DNA of 5,371 bases from Desulfurococcales archaeon (lineage in GTDB: Archaea; Thermoproteota; Thermoprotei_A; Sulfolobales; NBVN01), in contig JAMOVB010000157.1 in assembly GCA_027061705.1 (NCBI GenBank), positions 1 to 5,371 on the forward strand. Direction: 5' to 3'. A program made the position numbers and the translations under genes. The first letter of the stretch is position 1. Each line of letters opens with the position of its first letter. Shown one piece after another: positions 1 to 5,371 of this stretch. Below the pieces are notes generated by a model. It did not search any database and was not told the DNA's origin. It saw nothing but the letters and a program-made list of their open reading frames with translations.

Positions 1-251
1 AGTCCATAAGCGACTTGGGAGAGGCTGAGGTCGAGCTAACCCTTGACGGAGGGACTTTAGAGGAGGCGAAAGTGGAGTCGCCGGGCTTTAGCGTTAGTTT
101 CGGTATGGAGTACTTCTCATACCTTAAGCAACCGATAAAACTATCTGATAGAGTTAGGGTTAAGGTCGATAGTGATATGCCCGTCAACCTATTGCTCGAG
201 TACCTTCAGGGAGCGATGCTAAGCTATTACGTAGCCCCTAGAACGGAGTAG
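1..251 (+). CDS. pcn: DNA polymerase sliding clamp PCNA, C-terminal part (5' end outside the window)
   Basis: This is the last ~83 codons of an archaeal PCNA, read from position 3 and ending at TAG 249-251. PCNA forms a trimeric ring around DNA and tethers polymerase, FEN1, ligase and other partners at the fork. The second clamp domain is recognisable: an acidic strand (VELTLDGG), the helix/strand region YFSYLKQPIKLSDRVRV that matches the usual 'YL..mlKa...sD.V.v' pattern, VDSDMPVNLLLEY in place of 'stdmPLklefe', and the ending LSYYVAPRTE, which is the classic 'LtYyLAPRvE' PCNA terminus. About two thirds of a ~245-residue protein lie upstream. PriS starts 7 bases after the stop, so the two are probably co-transcribed. 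Crenarchaea often have several PCNA paralogues forming a heterotrimer; which paralogue this is cannot be told from the fragment. The family call is firm. Confidence 0.9.
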   Translation, partial: SISDLGEAEVELTLDGGTLEEAKVESPGFSVSFGMEYFSYLKQPIKLSDRVRVKVDSDMPVNLLLEYLQGAMLSYYVAPRTE

Positions 252-256
252 GGAGG
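251..256 (+). promoter_or_regulatory. Shine-Dalgarno-like GGGAGG for priS
   Basis: GGGAGG overlaps the last base of the pcn stop codon and ends only 2 bases before ATG 259. The spacing is shorter than usual. The start is nevertheless forced: an in-frame TAG at 232-234 closes the reading frame, and no ATG, GTG or TTG lies between it and 259. This fits translation coupled to the end of pcn. Confidence 0.5.
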
Positions 257-258
257 CT

Positions 259-1287
259 ATGGGGGAGAGCCGCGATCCCGGCCTCAAGATAATACGTGAG
301 CTCTTAAGCAACTATTACTCCAAGGTCGACCTGATCCTCCCAGAGAACTATATGCTAAGGGAGTTCGCATTTCAGCCCTTCAACAGTAGATCCTACGTGA
401 GGCATCTCTCCTTCCAGAGTCTAGCATCGCTTAGAGACTTCCTTAGAGAGAAAACCCCTAAGCAAGCATATTACTCGACCGCCATATATAGGGACCCAGC
501 TGCTGAGAGGATGGAAGATAAGGGCTGGCTGGGTTCTGAGATAATGTTTGATATTGACGTTGATCACATAAAAGGATGCAACCCCACATGCGTCGATGAG
601 GATGGTGTTTGCTTAATCAACGACACCTGCATTGAGTTAGGCAAGGAGCATCTCTTCAGGTTGATTGACGTGCTCGTAAATGACTTTGGATTTAACCGTA
701 GTGAGCTCCTCATATACTTCACAGGCAATCGAGGATTCCATACAGTAGTTCAGACGAAGGATGAGGATTGGCTGACTCTAGGCTCGGGCGGCAGGAGGGA
801 GCTTATAGATTACGTAAGGGGGGTTGGGCTGAACTTGAAGTTGCTGATGCCGCGTGGCAAGGGTGTCGTACCGACACCGCCCACACCTTCTGACGGGGGG
901 TGGAGGGGGAGGTTAGGCAGGCTTGGTGTGGGCATTGACGAATTAGTGAGGGATAATGAGGTCCTTAGCAGGGCTTCCGTGGAAGTTGATGAATTAGTCA
1001 CTCAGGATATATCTAGGCTAGTTAGAATACCTAAATCTATTAATGGAAAATCAGGGCTTCCCTCAGTAATTCTTCGAAACGACTCGGAGATCTCGAGCTT
1101 TGAATTACGAGTAGGCATATCGCCTTTCAAGGGATATGCCCTCATAAGGCCTTCTGTAAGCACCGGCGAGCTGGAGGTTCTCGGCGTTAAGGTGCGCTTA
1201 ACGCGTGATGTGTTAATGAAGGTGGAGTTACCGGTAGCCCTGTTCCTTTCGCTTAATGAGCTCGCATCGATAGTTAAGTTGCTGTAG
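259..1287 (+). CDS. priS: DNA primase small (catalytic) subunit PriS
   Basis: This is the archaeo-eukaryotic primase catalytic subunit, which with PriL makes the primers that start leading strands and Okazaki fragments. It has 342 residues, the normal length for archaeal PriS. Visible hallmarks in order: the metal-binding catalytic core EIMFDIDVDH (D98 and D100, equivalent to the Pyrococcus Asp pair); a zinc-binding cluster directly after it (C107, C111, C118, C124); the nucleotide-binding motif TGNRGFH (155-161, usually SG.RG.H); and the C-terminal VTQDISRLVRIPKSINGKSGL region, where D250 should be the third catalytic aspartate. In this last motif the usual 'LHGK' reads INGK (N262, K264), so a His expected to contact the triphosphate appears to be Asn. 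The gene follows pcn by 7 bases and precedes a GINS gene, which supports a replication operon. The ATG is the first possible start in frame. PriL is not in the window. Confidence 0.97.
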   Translation: MGESRDPGLKIIRELLSNYYSKVDLILPENYMLREFAFQPFNSRSYVRHLSFQSLASLRDFLREKTPKQAYYSTAIYRDPAAERMEDKGWLGSEIMFDIDVDHIKGCNPTCVDEDGVCLINDTCIELGKEHLFRLIDVLVNDFGFNRSELLIYFTGNRGFHTVVQTKDEDWLTLGSGGRRELIDYVRGVGLNLKLLMPRGKGVVPTPPTPSDGGWRGRLGRLGVGIDELVRDNEVLSRASVEVDELVTQDISRLVRIPKSINGKSGLPSVILRNDSEISSFELRVGISPFKGYALIRPSVSTGELEVLGVKVRLTRDVLMKVELPVALFLSLNELASIVKLL

Positions 1288-1306
1288 CTCATCATGCGGT
1301 AGCGTT

Positions 1307-1322
1307 GAAAGCGCTTAAATAT
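1307..1322 (+). promoter_or_regulatory. BRE/TATA-like promoter in front of the GINS gene
   Basis: The 68-base gap after priS contains GAAAGCG followed by CTTAAATAT (1314-1322), which reads as a purine-rich BRE plus a crenarchaeal TATA box. Transcription would be expected about 25 bases downstream, near 1343-1347, giving a leader of about 10 bases before TTG 1356. The GINS gene may therefore have its own promoter besides read-through from pcn-priS. An 8-base palindrome AAGCGCTT (1309-1316) overlaps the BRE/TATA junction. Confidence 0.55.
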
Positions 1323-1355
1323 CCTGGAATGAGAGCTCCAACAGGGTAATGTTGG

Positions 1356-1829
1356 TTGCTCAGGGAGTTAATACTTAAGGAGCTTTCAAGTAAGGAACCT
1401 GTTGTGCTGACGAAGGATGTTATTGATGGAGCATCAAGCTATATTCAAGAGTCGATAGACTGGTGTGCATCTGCGTTAAACCCTAGCCTGTGCATGGAGT
1501 TTATAGGCATCGTGAATGATATCATATCATCATTATCCACTGTCAGATTAAGGAAGTTTGTTAACCTTAAGGATGCCTTAGGCAATGATTTTGCTAAGGC
1601 CTCGGCAGACTTTGAAGTGCTGAACCGCGCAGTGTCTTTAATACGTAGGTTTATGGAGTTGAGCCTATGTGGATTAACTAGCGGTGGTAAGGTTGCTGTG
1701 CGTTTTAGGGAGTTAGTTACTTTAGGTAATAGGGAATTCCCGAGAGGTGCCACCGTGTTAGTCGATGTGGATAACGCGTTACTCCTTGAGCTACTAGGTT
1801 ATGCTGAAATTATCGGGAAGCTCTCATAG
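1356..1829 (+). CDS. gins15: Probable GINS complex subunit, Gins51/Gins15 type
   Basis: This 157-residue protein is probably the archaeal Sld5/Psf1-like GINS subunit, which joins MCM and the Cdc45/GAN homologue in the replicative helicase and links it to primase. Residues 1-105 look mostly helical (A domain) and contain STVRLRKFVNL (61-71), the usual GINS 'R..K' helix. After a short linker, residues 112-155 look like the small beta B domain, with VAVRFRELV, NREFPRGATVLV and LLLELLGYAEII matching the family pattern 'v.flrdvp.f.g....gp...Gd.v.lP...A.lLi..g.Ae.i'. An A-then-B order is the Gins51 arrangement. Sequence conservation is weak, so the call leans partly on position: PCNA, PriS and a GINS gene are also neighbours in Sulfolobus, as I recall. 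The TTG start is chosen because an in-frame TAA sits at 1347-1349 and no ATG or GTG lies between. The 3' end overlaps the convergent transporter gene by 6 bases. Confidence 0.83.
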   Translation: MLRELILKELSSKEPVVLTKDVIDGASSYIQESIDWCASALNPSLCMEFIGIVNDIISSLSTVRLRKFVNLKDALGNDFAKASADFEVLNRAVSLIRRFMELSLCGLTSGGKVAVRFRELVTLGNREFPRGATVLVDVDNALLLELLGYAEIIGKLS

Positions 1830-3095
1830 GTGTGCATGCTCCTCCCGGCGCGCCCACGATTCCTCACGCGTTGGCTCGTACAGCCTCTCAAGTTTGAAGT
1901 CCAGGAACAGCTTGATGATTTCGTCGGTTCTCAGCCCCTCCTTAACCCTCCAGACGACTATCCGATGCCTCACGAGCAAGGAGTACGCTATCTCACCAAT
2001 GTTAGTCACTATAACGTCAGTTACCCCATTCTTATGGAGGAGCTCGGCTATACGCGCGCCGACGAGTAGCTGTTTAGGCACGTTGCCTGCGTGTACGTTC
2101 TTAGCGGTGTTCGGTATTACTTCAATACTCCTAACCTTAAGATCGTCTATAGTTACTATCGCGAAGTACTTCGCCCTGCCGAAGTGTTTAGATATTGGTG
2201 AGTCCTTAGCTGGCGTATCCTGCGGTAGGCATACTTTAAAGTGTTTTCTTAATGTCGGCTCAACGCTTATCGTCACGTCAATTATGTTGGGGTTAAGTTG
2301 CCTAACGTGCTTTCGAATCTCCCTTGAAAGCACTGAAGCCTCCTCAATAGTCTTCAGCGGGTGCGTGCTTATCAGCATCTCAACGAATATTACCGGGCCC
2401 GCCCACCTAGCCCTTATGGACTCAACCTTAACGCCTTTGAAGCTACTCTCAACAGACTTAAGTATGCGGTCTATCAAGCTCTTATCTAGAGGTAGGTCGA
2501 GGATTGAGAGGAAACTTTCGTGGCCTGCCTCGTATGCGGCGGCAACAATGCCGGCGACAGCTACTAGGATACTGAGTCTATAGGCTATAGGGTTCGAGGA
2601 CATGGCGTACGCGAGGAGGCCTAGTGCGACGCCGCCACCCTCCGCAACATCTCCAACAGTGTGTATACTGTCTGCCCTAAGAGACGGGGAGTTAAGTTTC
2701 TTCGACGCCACATACTTAAGATATGACGCGCCTGCGAGGGGGGCAAGCGACGTTGCTTGTGCTATCATTGGTAGCATTGACGGTGTTGAGGGAGGCCGGC
2801 TGAAGCCCTCATATCCTAGTTCTATGGCTATGGCGAATAGAATCCCGGCAAGCACGAGCGTTACTAAATCCTCAACCTTATACAGGCCGTAGGGAAATCC
2901 CCTAGCAAGCCTTGACCTGACGAGCGTTAAGGCAACGAGTACTGCAAGCGTTATGGCTACGTCTAAGGATGCGTGAATACCCTCAATCAACACCGCCTCA
3001 TTACTGCTTAACGCGCCGATGATAAGCCTGAGTAGCATGCTGACTACAGTCAGCAGGAGTGAGGCGGCTATCAGTACATACGCCCCCCGAACCAT
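1824..3095 (-). CDS. Cation diffusion facilitator (CDF) metal transporter fused to a C-terminal NifX/NifB-type (Nitro_FeMo-Co) domain
   Basis: This 423-residue membrane protein is probably a proton-coupled exporter of a divalent metal such as Zn, Fe or Mn. Residues ~1-193 form six membrane segments. The transport site is intact: HASLD in TM2 (H41, D45) and DSIHTVGD in TM5 (H145, D149). The loop FPYGLYKVED (67-76) replaces the usual HPYGHGK, so its histidines are absent. Residues ~201-279 are the cytosolic CDF dimerisation domain, but the usual metal-binding histidines appear lost (the terminal 'iH.eP' reads ISVEP). Residues ~285-404 match the dinitrogenase iron-molybdenum cofactor family, with the SKHFGRAKYF signature and VIVTNIGEIAYSLL; this domain may bind a metal or Fe-S group and regulate transport (inference). 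The tail ends EHAHL. ATG 3095 is preferred because the TATA-like box at 3141-3149 predicts a transcript start near 3120, downstream of the TTG at 3128. In-frame TTG at 3128 or 3110 remains possible. The metal is unknown. Confidence 0.92.
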   Translation of the reverse strand: MVRGAYVLIAASLLLTVVSMLLRLIIGALSSNEAVLIEGIHASLDVAITLAVLVALTLVRSRLARGFPYGLYKVEDLVTLVLAGILFAIAIELGYEGFSRPPSTPSMLPMIAQATSLAPLAGASYLKYVASKKLNSPSLRADSIHTVGDVAEGGGVALGLLAYAMSSNPIAYRLSILVAVAGIVAAAYEAGHESFLSILDLPLDKSLIDRILKSVESSFKGVKVESIRARWAGPVIFVEMLISTHPLKTIEEASVLSREIRKHVRQLNPNIIDVTISVEPTLRKHFKVCLPQDTPAKDSPISKHFGRAKYFAIVTIDDLKVRSIEVIPNTAKNVHAGNVPKQLLVGARIAELLHKNGVTDVIVTNIGEIAYSLLVRHRIVVWRVKEGLRTDEIIKLFLDFKLERLYEPTREESWARREEHAHL

Positions 3096-3140
3096 TCGCA
3101 GCGTGCTCAAACTCCCTAACCAAGACAATAATGCGGCAGG

Positions 3141-3149
3141 GATAAAAAC
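3141..3149 (-). promoter_or_regulatory. TATA-like box for the CDF transporter gene
   Basis: Read on the minus strand, 3149 to 3141 is GTTTTTATC. Its centre lies about 25 bases before position 3120, which would leave a leader of about 25 bases before ATG 3095 or 10 bases before TTG 3110. The same T5 run could also act as an archaeal oligo-T stop signal for the upstream CPBP gene. Evidence is composition and spacing only. Confidence 0.45.
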
Positions 3150-3157
3150 GAGCTATT

Positions 3158-3183
3158 GCGCGGTATCAGCCCCCTCACCGCGC
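3158..3183 (-). terminator. Stem-loop across the CPBP stop codon, possible terminator with a downstream T5 run
   Basis: On the minus strand GCGCGGT (3183-3177) pairs perfectly with ACCGCGC (3164-3158) around a 12-base loop. The TGA stop of the CPBP gene (3177-3175) begins at the inner end of the first arm. The run TTTTT follows at 3147-3143, about 10 bases beyond the stem, which is too far for a classical intrinsic terminator. Archaeal termination needs mainly the T-tract, so the role of the hairpin is uncertain; it could protect the 3' end of the mRNA. Confidence 0.35.
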
Positions 3184-4107
3184 TTGCAAAGCCTTTCGCC
3201 TCACATACACGGCAATGTTAAGGCAAACCGCGACTATAGCTGCTGAGGCAGTACCTATTAAACCACCTGGAAACCTCATGTACTCAGGCAACATCATAGA
3301 CGCCAGTAACCCGATACCTCCGATTACGTTGAACGTTCCGTGAATGAATGCTGTAGCAACTACGCTGCCGCTGAGTTCCCTAACCCTTAACATAATGAAG
3401 TTGAGCGCTGTTGTGAATAGGCAGAATAGGAGTATGTGTAGGGGCGGCGCTGGCGAATAGTACGCTGGCATGGTGAAGTCGTAGTTGAGCAGAGCAATTA
3501 ATGGGGCGTGCCATAAGCCCCAGATAAAGCCTATGATGAATCCGGATGCGATATAGCCTAGCCTCCGGTAGAGTGTGGAGTATAGGAATCCTCTCCACCC
3601 TATCTCCTCCCCAAGCGCGAATACCGCATTTATTGTTAGGCCTGCGGCCGCTACGAGCGCTAAGACCGCTAAGAGAAGCGATATTCCAGCAATACCCATG
3701 GGGAAGTAGTGGGAGCCGACGAGCTCTAATGCTGAAGTGACGTAAGTTGCCGAGCCGTAAGCTATGGTTAGGAGCCCCAAGCACACGCCGAGTATCGCGT
3801 ATGTGATGGCTAGGGAGTAGCCGACCCATCTGAACCCAGGCTTAATTATCCCTAGAAAGGTTATGCAGTCCTTAAGCTTTAGTCCGTTTGAGAGTAACGC
3901 TACGAAAGCCGCTACTGCTGGCGCGTACATAGCGCCGGCAAGCATGAACTCCGCAATCAGCATACCGGCGCCTGTCGAGCTGACCATAATTTCAGCAGCC
4001 TTAATCTCAATAGGGTAAGCGATACCGAAAGCTACCAGCAGGTATATCGGTAGAGACTTAGTAAGCGAGATTCTGTATACCTCCGACCTAATTACATCAG
4101 ACACCAC
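3175..4107 (-). CDS. CPBP (CAAX/Abi) family intramembrane metalloprotease
   Basis: This 310-residue multi-pass membrane protein belongs to the CPBP family (Rce1/Abi-like glutamyl intramembrane proteases). The three family motifs are complete: EEIGWRGF (E167, E168, R172), FIWGLWHAP (F194 to H200), and AFIHGTFN (H256, N260). The glutamates and histidines form the catalytic centre in the membrane. Several hydrophobic segments lie on both sides, including a long N-terminal half (residues ~20-160) with 3-4 membrane spans. Archaea prenylate few if any proteins, so CAAX processing is unlikely; family members elsewhere serve in peptide maturation, immunity or signalling, and the substrate here is unknown. 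The frame is open up to GTG 4194, but the TATA box at 4137-4145 predicts a transcript start near 4115, so GTG 4107 (or the adjacent GTG 4104) is the likely start. The longer N-terminus would be Arg-rich and would cover the promoter. The gene diverges from the S9 peptidase gene. Confidence 0.92.
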   Translation of the reverse strand: MVSDVIRSEVYRISLTKSLPIYLLVAFGIAYPIEIKAAEIMVSSTGAGMLIAEFMLAGAMYAPAVAAFVALLSNGLKLKDCITFLGIIKPGFRWVGYSLAITYAILGVCLGLLTIAYGSATYVTSALELVGSHYFPMGIAGISLLLAVLALVAAAGLTINAVFALGEEIGWRGFLYSTLYRRLGYIASGFIIGFIWGLWHAPLIALLNYDFTMPAYYSPAPPLHILLFCLFTTALNFIMLRVRELSGSVVATAFIHGTFNVIGGIGLLASMMLPEYMRFPGGLIGTASAAIVAVCLNIAVYVRRKALQAR

Positions 4108-4113
4108 TGTATT

Positions 4114-4134
4114 CCCGTTACGAAATGTGACGGG
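4114..4134. promoter_or_regulatory. Near-perfect palindrome between TATA box and start of the CPBP gene (candidate operator)
   Basis: The arms CCCGTTAC (4114-4121) and GTGACGGG (4127-4134) are complementary at 7 of 8 positions around the spacer GAAAT. The site lies 2 bases downstream of the minus-strand TATA box and covers the predicted transcript start, where a bound dimeric regulator would block RNA polymerase recruitment. No cognate regulator is encoded in the window. Confidence 0.4.
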
Positions 4135-4136
4135 TG

Positions 4137-4145
4137 AAATATAAG
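4137..4145 (-). promoter_or_regulatory. TATA box for the CPBP protease gene
   Basis: The minus strand reads CTTATATTT from 4145 to 4137, the best TATA match in the window. A transcript start about 25 bases downstream falls near 4115, giving a leader of about 8 bases before GTG 4107. This decides against the longer N-terminus of the open frame. Confidence 0.65.
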
Positions 4146-4198
4146 GCTTGCCAACACCCCGAGACCGGCAACGAATCCGTAATCCCTTACCCACGACG

Positions 4199-4204
4199 TA
4201 TTAA
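4199..4204 (+). promoter_or_regulatory. Weak TATA-like sequence for the S9 peptidase gene
   Basis: TATTAA lies about 25 bases before 4227, leaving a leader of about 13 bases to TTG 4240. It is the most plausible box on this strand in the divergent gap, but CGTTAAGC (4209-4216) is a rival. Evidence is composition and spacing only. Confidence 0.3.
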
Positions 4205-4224
4205 CCTCGTTAAGCCGTAATTTC

Positions 4225-4232
4225 GGTGGTGG
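4225..4232 (+). promoter_or_regulatory. Shine-Dalgarno-like GGTGGTGG for the S9 peptidase
   Basis: GGTGGTGG contains GGTG, complementary to the archaeal 16S tail (consensus GGAGGTGAT), and ends 7 bases before TTG 4240. The spacing is normal and supports this TTG as the start. No ATG or GTG occurs in frame between the TAA at 4180-4182 and here. Confidence 0.45.
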
Positions 4233-4239
4233 CGGATAC

Positions 4240-5371
4240 TTGGATAGCGACCCGTATTTATGGCTTGAGGATATAGAAAATCAGAGAACGCTGGAGTTCA
4301 TACGCAGGCACAATGCTAGGTTTAGGGAATTTATTGGCGCTCTACCTAGTAGGCTTATTGGGAGGGTTAGGCGGTATTTCGGTGTTCCCTACGTTTACTC
4401 CTTTAGATGTTGTAAGAAAGGGATTTTTGCTGTCGTTAGGTCAGCGAATCGTTTCCGTGTAATGTTCATCGACACGGAAGGAGGTGCTAAGGAGGTTATT
4501 TCCAGCGGTGATTTAGGGGATAACGTAGTTATCTCCGAAGTTTACCCCTCCCCAGATGGTAGGGTCCTAGGAATTTCGTATACCGTAGGTGGTAGTGATG
4601 AGGGTTTCCTGAGGTTTTTCGATGTAGGTACCCGTAGGGTTGTCGAAGAGCTAAGGGGTACTGTAGGTAATGTCGTTTGGATCGATGAGGGTAGGTACTA
4701 TTACGTAAGGTTCTATAGGTTTGGGAAAACCCCGGACGGTATTGGAGCTCCTGCCGAGAGGGTGTTTCTTAGGGAGTTGGGCGGAGGTGAGGAGCTAGTG
4801 TTTGGTGAAGGATTGCCGACGAACTACCTAGTAAGTCTAGATGAGAGTAATGATCCCTCAAGAGTATTTGTGACGGTCTGGCGTGGGTGGAGTAGCTCGT
4901 GTATCTATGAAGGCCTGCTTAATAGCCCGTCAACGTGGAGGCTAGTGCTTGATGCTGGGGATTACCTGGTTAAGCCGGCAGGCCACTTCAACAGTAACCC
5001 ATATTTAATCATATATGATGGTGAGGGCTTAGGTAGGATCGTTAAGCCGTTATGTAACAACGGTCTCGAGGAAGTGGTGCCTGAGTGCGAATACCCTCTG
5101 GAGCTAGCTCTAATCGCCGGCGACAAGCTCGTTACTAGCTATTTAGTCAACGCATCCAGTAGGTTAAGAATTTACAGCGTCAGCGGCTCTTTAATTAACG
5201 AGATAGCGTTTGAGGAACCCTTAAGCGTTAGGGATTTAAAACACCTTAATGATGACGCTATAGTAATTCAGTATGAGAGCTTCGGGAAGCCATCGTCGCT
5301 GGGCCTGCTGAATTCCGGGGATTGTGCTTTGAGAGAGCTGTTTGGGTTTAGAGGCGTCGATGGAGTTAGGG
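4240..5371 (+). CDS. Prolyl oligopeptidase-like serine peptidase (family S9A), N-terminal part, cut by the window end
   Basis: The reading frame is open from TTG 4240 to the window end (377 complete codons). It matches the N-terminal part of prolyl oligopeptidases, cytosolic enzymes that cut short peptides after proline. The N-terminus has the S9A helix motif DPYLWLED (residues 4-11) followed by a helix ending 'FIRRHNARF', as in 'DPYRWLED...fv.aqN'. A seven-bladed beta-propeller should follow: PSPDGRVLGISYTVGGSDEG (103-122) is the conserved 'SPDGk.la.s...gGsd' blade, and GKTPDG (162-167) with VFLRELG (175-181) matches the substrate-gating blade. The propeller seems nearly complete at the cut. 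The Ser-Asp-His catalytic domain (about 230-250 residues) lies beyond 5371, so activity cannot be judged. An acylaminoacyl peptidase (S9C) is less likely given DPYLWLED. Five separated Cys plus a CC pair (57-58) are present. The gene diverges from the CPBP protease. Confidence 0.87.
   Translation, partial: MDSDPYLWLEDIENQRTLEFIRRHNARFREFIGALPSRLIGRVRRYFGVPYVYSFRCCKKGIFAVVRSANRFRVMFIDTEGGAKEVISSGDLGDNVVISEVYPSPDGRVLGISYTVGGSDEGFLRFFDVGTRRVVEELRGTVGNVVWIDEGRYYYVRFYRFGKTPDGIGAPAERVFLRELGGGEELVFGEGLPTNYLVSLDESNDPSRVFVTVWRGWSSSCIYEGLLNSPSTWRLVLDAGDYLVKPAGHFNSNPYLIIYDGEGLGRIVKPLCNNGLEEVVPECEYPLELALIAGDKLVTSYLVNASSRLRIYSVSGSLINEIAFEEPLSVRDLKHLNDDAIVIQYESFGKPSSLGLLNSGDCALRELFGFRGVDGVR

Noticed and set aside
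810..1295. Minus-strand frames of 63 and 97 codons inside priS
   Set aside because: Both mirror the priS coding sequence, including its catalytic C-terminal motif, and show no protein features of their own.
1309..1316. AAGCGCTT palindrome at the GINS promoter
   Set aside because: Only 8 bases are symmetric and the flanks do not extend it, so chance is a sufficient explanation. It is noted only because it overlaps the BRE/TATA region.
1801..2583. A 260-codon open frame on the + strand opposite the transporter gene
   Set aside because: It lies entirely antisense to a gene with clear CDF and NifX-family motifs. Its protein is rich in Ser, Leu and Thr with no recognisable domain, as expected from the mirror of a codon-biased gene.
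1824..3095. A nitrogen-fixation role suggested by the NifX-like domain
   Set aside because: The Nitro_FeMo-Co family is widespread in organisms that do not fix nitrogen, and no nif gene is nearby. Here it is best read as a metal or cofactor-binding module on a transporter.
3380..3829. A 149-codon minus-strand frame inside the CPBP gene
   Set aside because: It overlaps the motif-bearing part of the CPBP protease in another frame, is rich in Arg and His with no family pattern, and has no promoter or ribosome site of its own.
4108..4194. N-terminal extension of the CPBP protease to GTG 4194
   Set aside because: The extra 29 residues are Arg-rich and would place the best TATA box and the palindrome inside the coding region. 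GTG 4107 or 4104 fits the promoter spacing.

Overview
The window looks like chromosomal DNA from a hyperthermophilic archaeon of the Crenarchaeota/TACK group. The reasons are an archaeal replication cluster (sliding clamp, primase small subunit, GINS subunit), AT-rich TATA-like boxes set just upstream of short leaders, frequent TTG and GTG starts, and heavy use of AGG for Arg and ATA for Ile. The genus cannot be fixed from this window. I see no tRNA, rRNA, CRISPR array, insertion sequence or phage gene. Coding density is very high, and the longest non-coding gap is about 130 bases.

Layout. Positions 1-1829 on the + strand hold a replication-fork cluster: the C-terminal part of a PCNA sliding clamp (cut by the window start), then after 7 bases the catalytic DNA primase subunit PriS, then after 68 bases with its own promoter-like sequence a small Gins51/Gins15-type GINS subunit. 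From memory, a PCNA-PriS-Gins15 order also occurs in Sulfolobus, and it supports the call on the weakly conserved GINS protein. Positions 1824-3095 on the - strand hold a cation diffusion facilitator (CDF) metal transporter fused to a NifX/NifB-type (Nitro_FeMo-Co) domain. It converges on the GINS gene and the two coding ends overlap by 6 bases. Positions 3175-4107 on the - strand hold a CPBP (CAAX/Abi-type) intramembrane metalloprotease. From 4240 to the window end on the + strand runs the N-terminal beta-propeller part of an S9A prolyl-oligopeptidase-like serine peptidase, cut before its catalytic domain.

How they work together. Clamp, primase and GINS act at the replication fork and are probably co-regulated. 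The other three genes (metal transporter, membrane protease, cytosolic oligopeptidase) have no evident tie to replication. The two protease genes diverge from a 132-base intergenic region that carries a TATA box for each direction and a near-perfect 21-base palindrome placed over the expected transcription start of the CPBP gene.

No wholly new system is evident. The points most worth a second look are the transporter fused to a cofactor-binding domain while lacking several usual CDF metal ligands, the operator-like palindrome, an Asn where I expect a nucleotide-binding His in PriS, and the out-of-frame ATG just before the GINS start.
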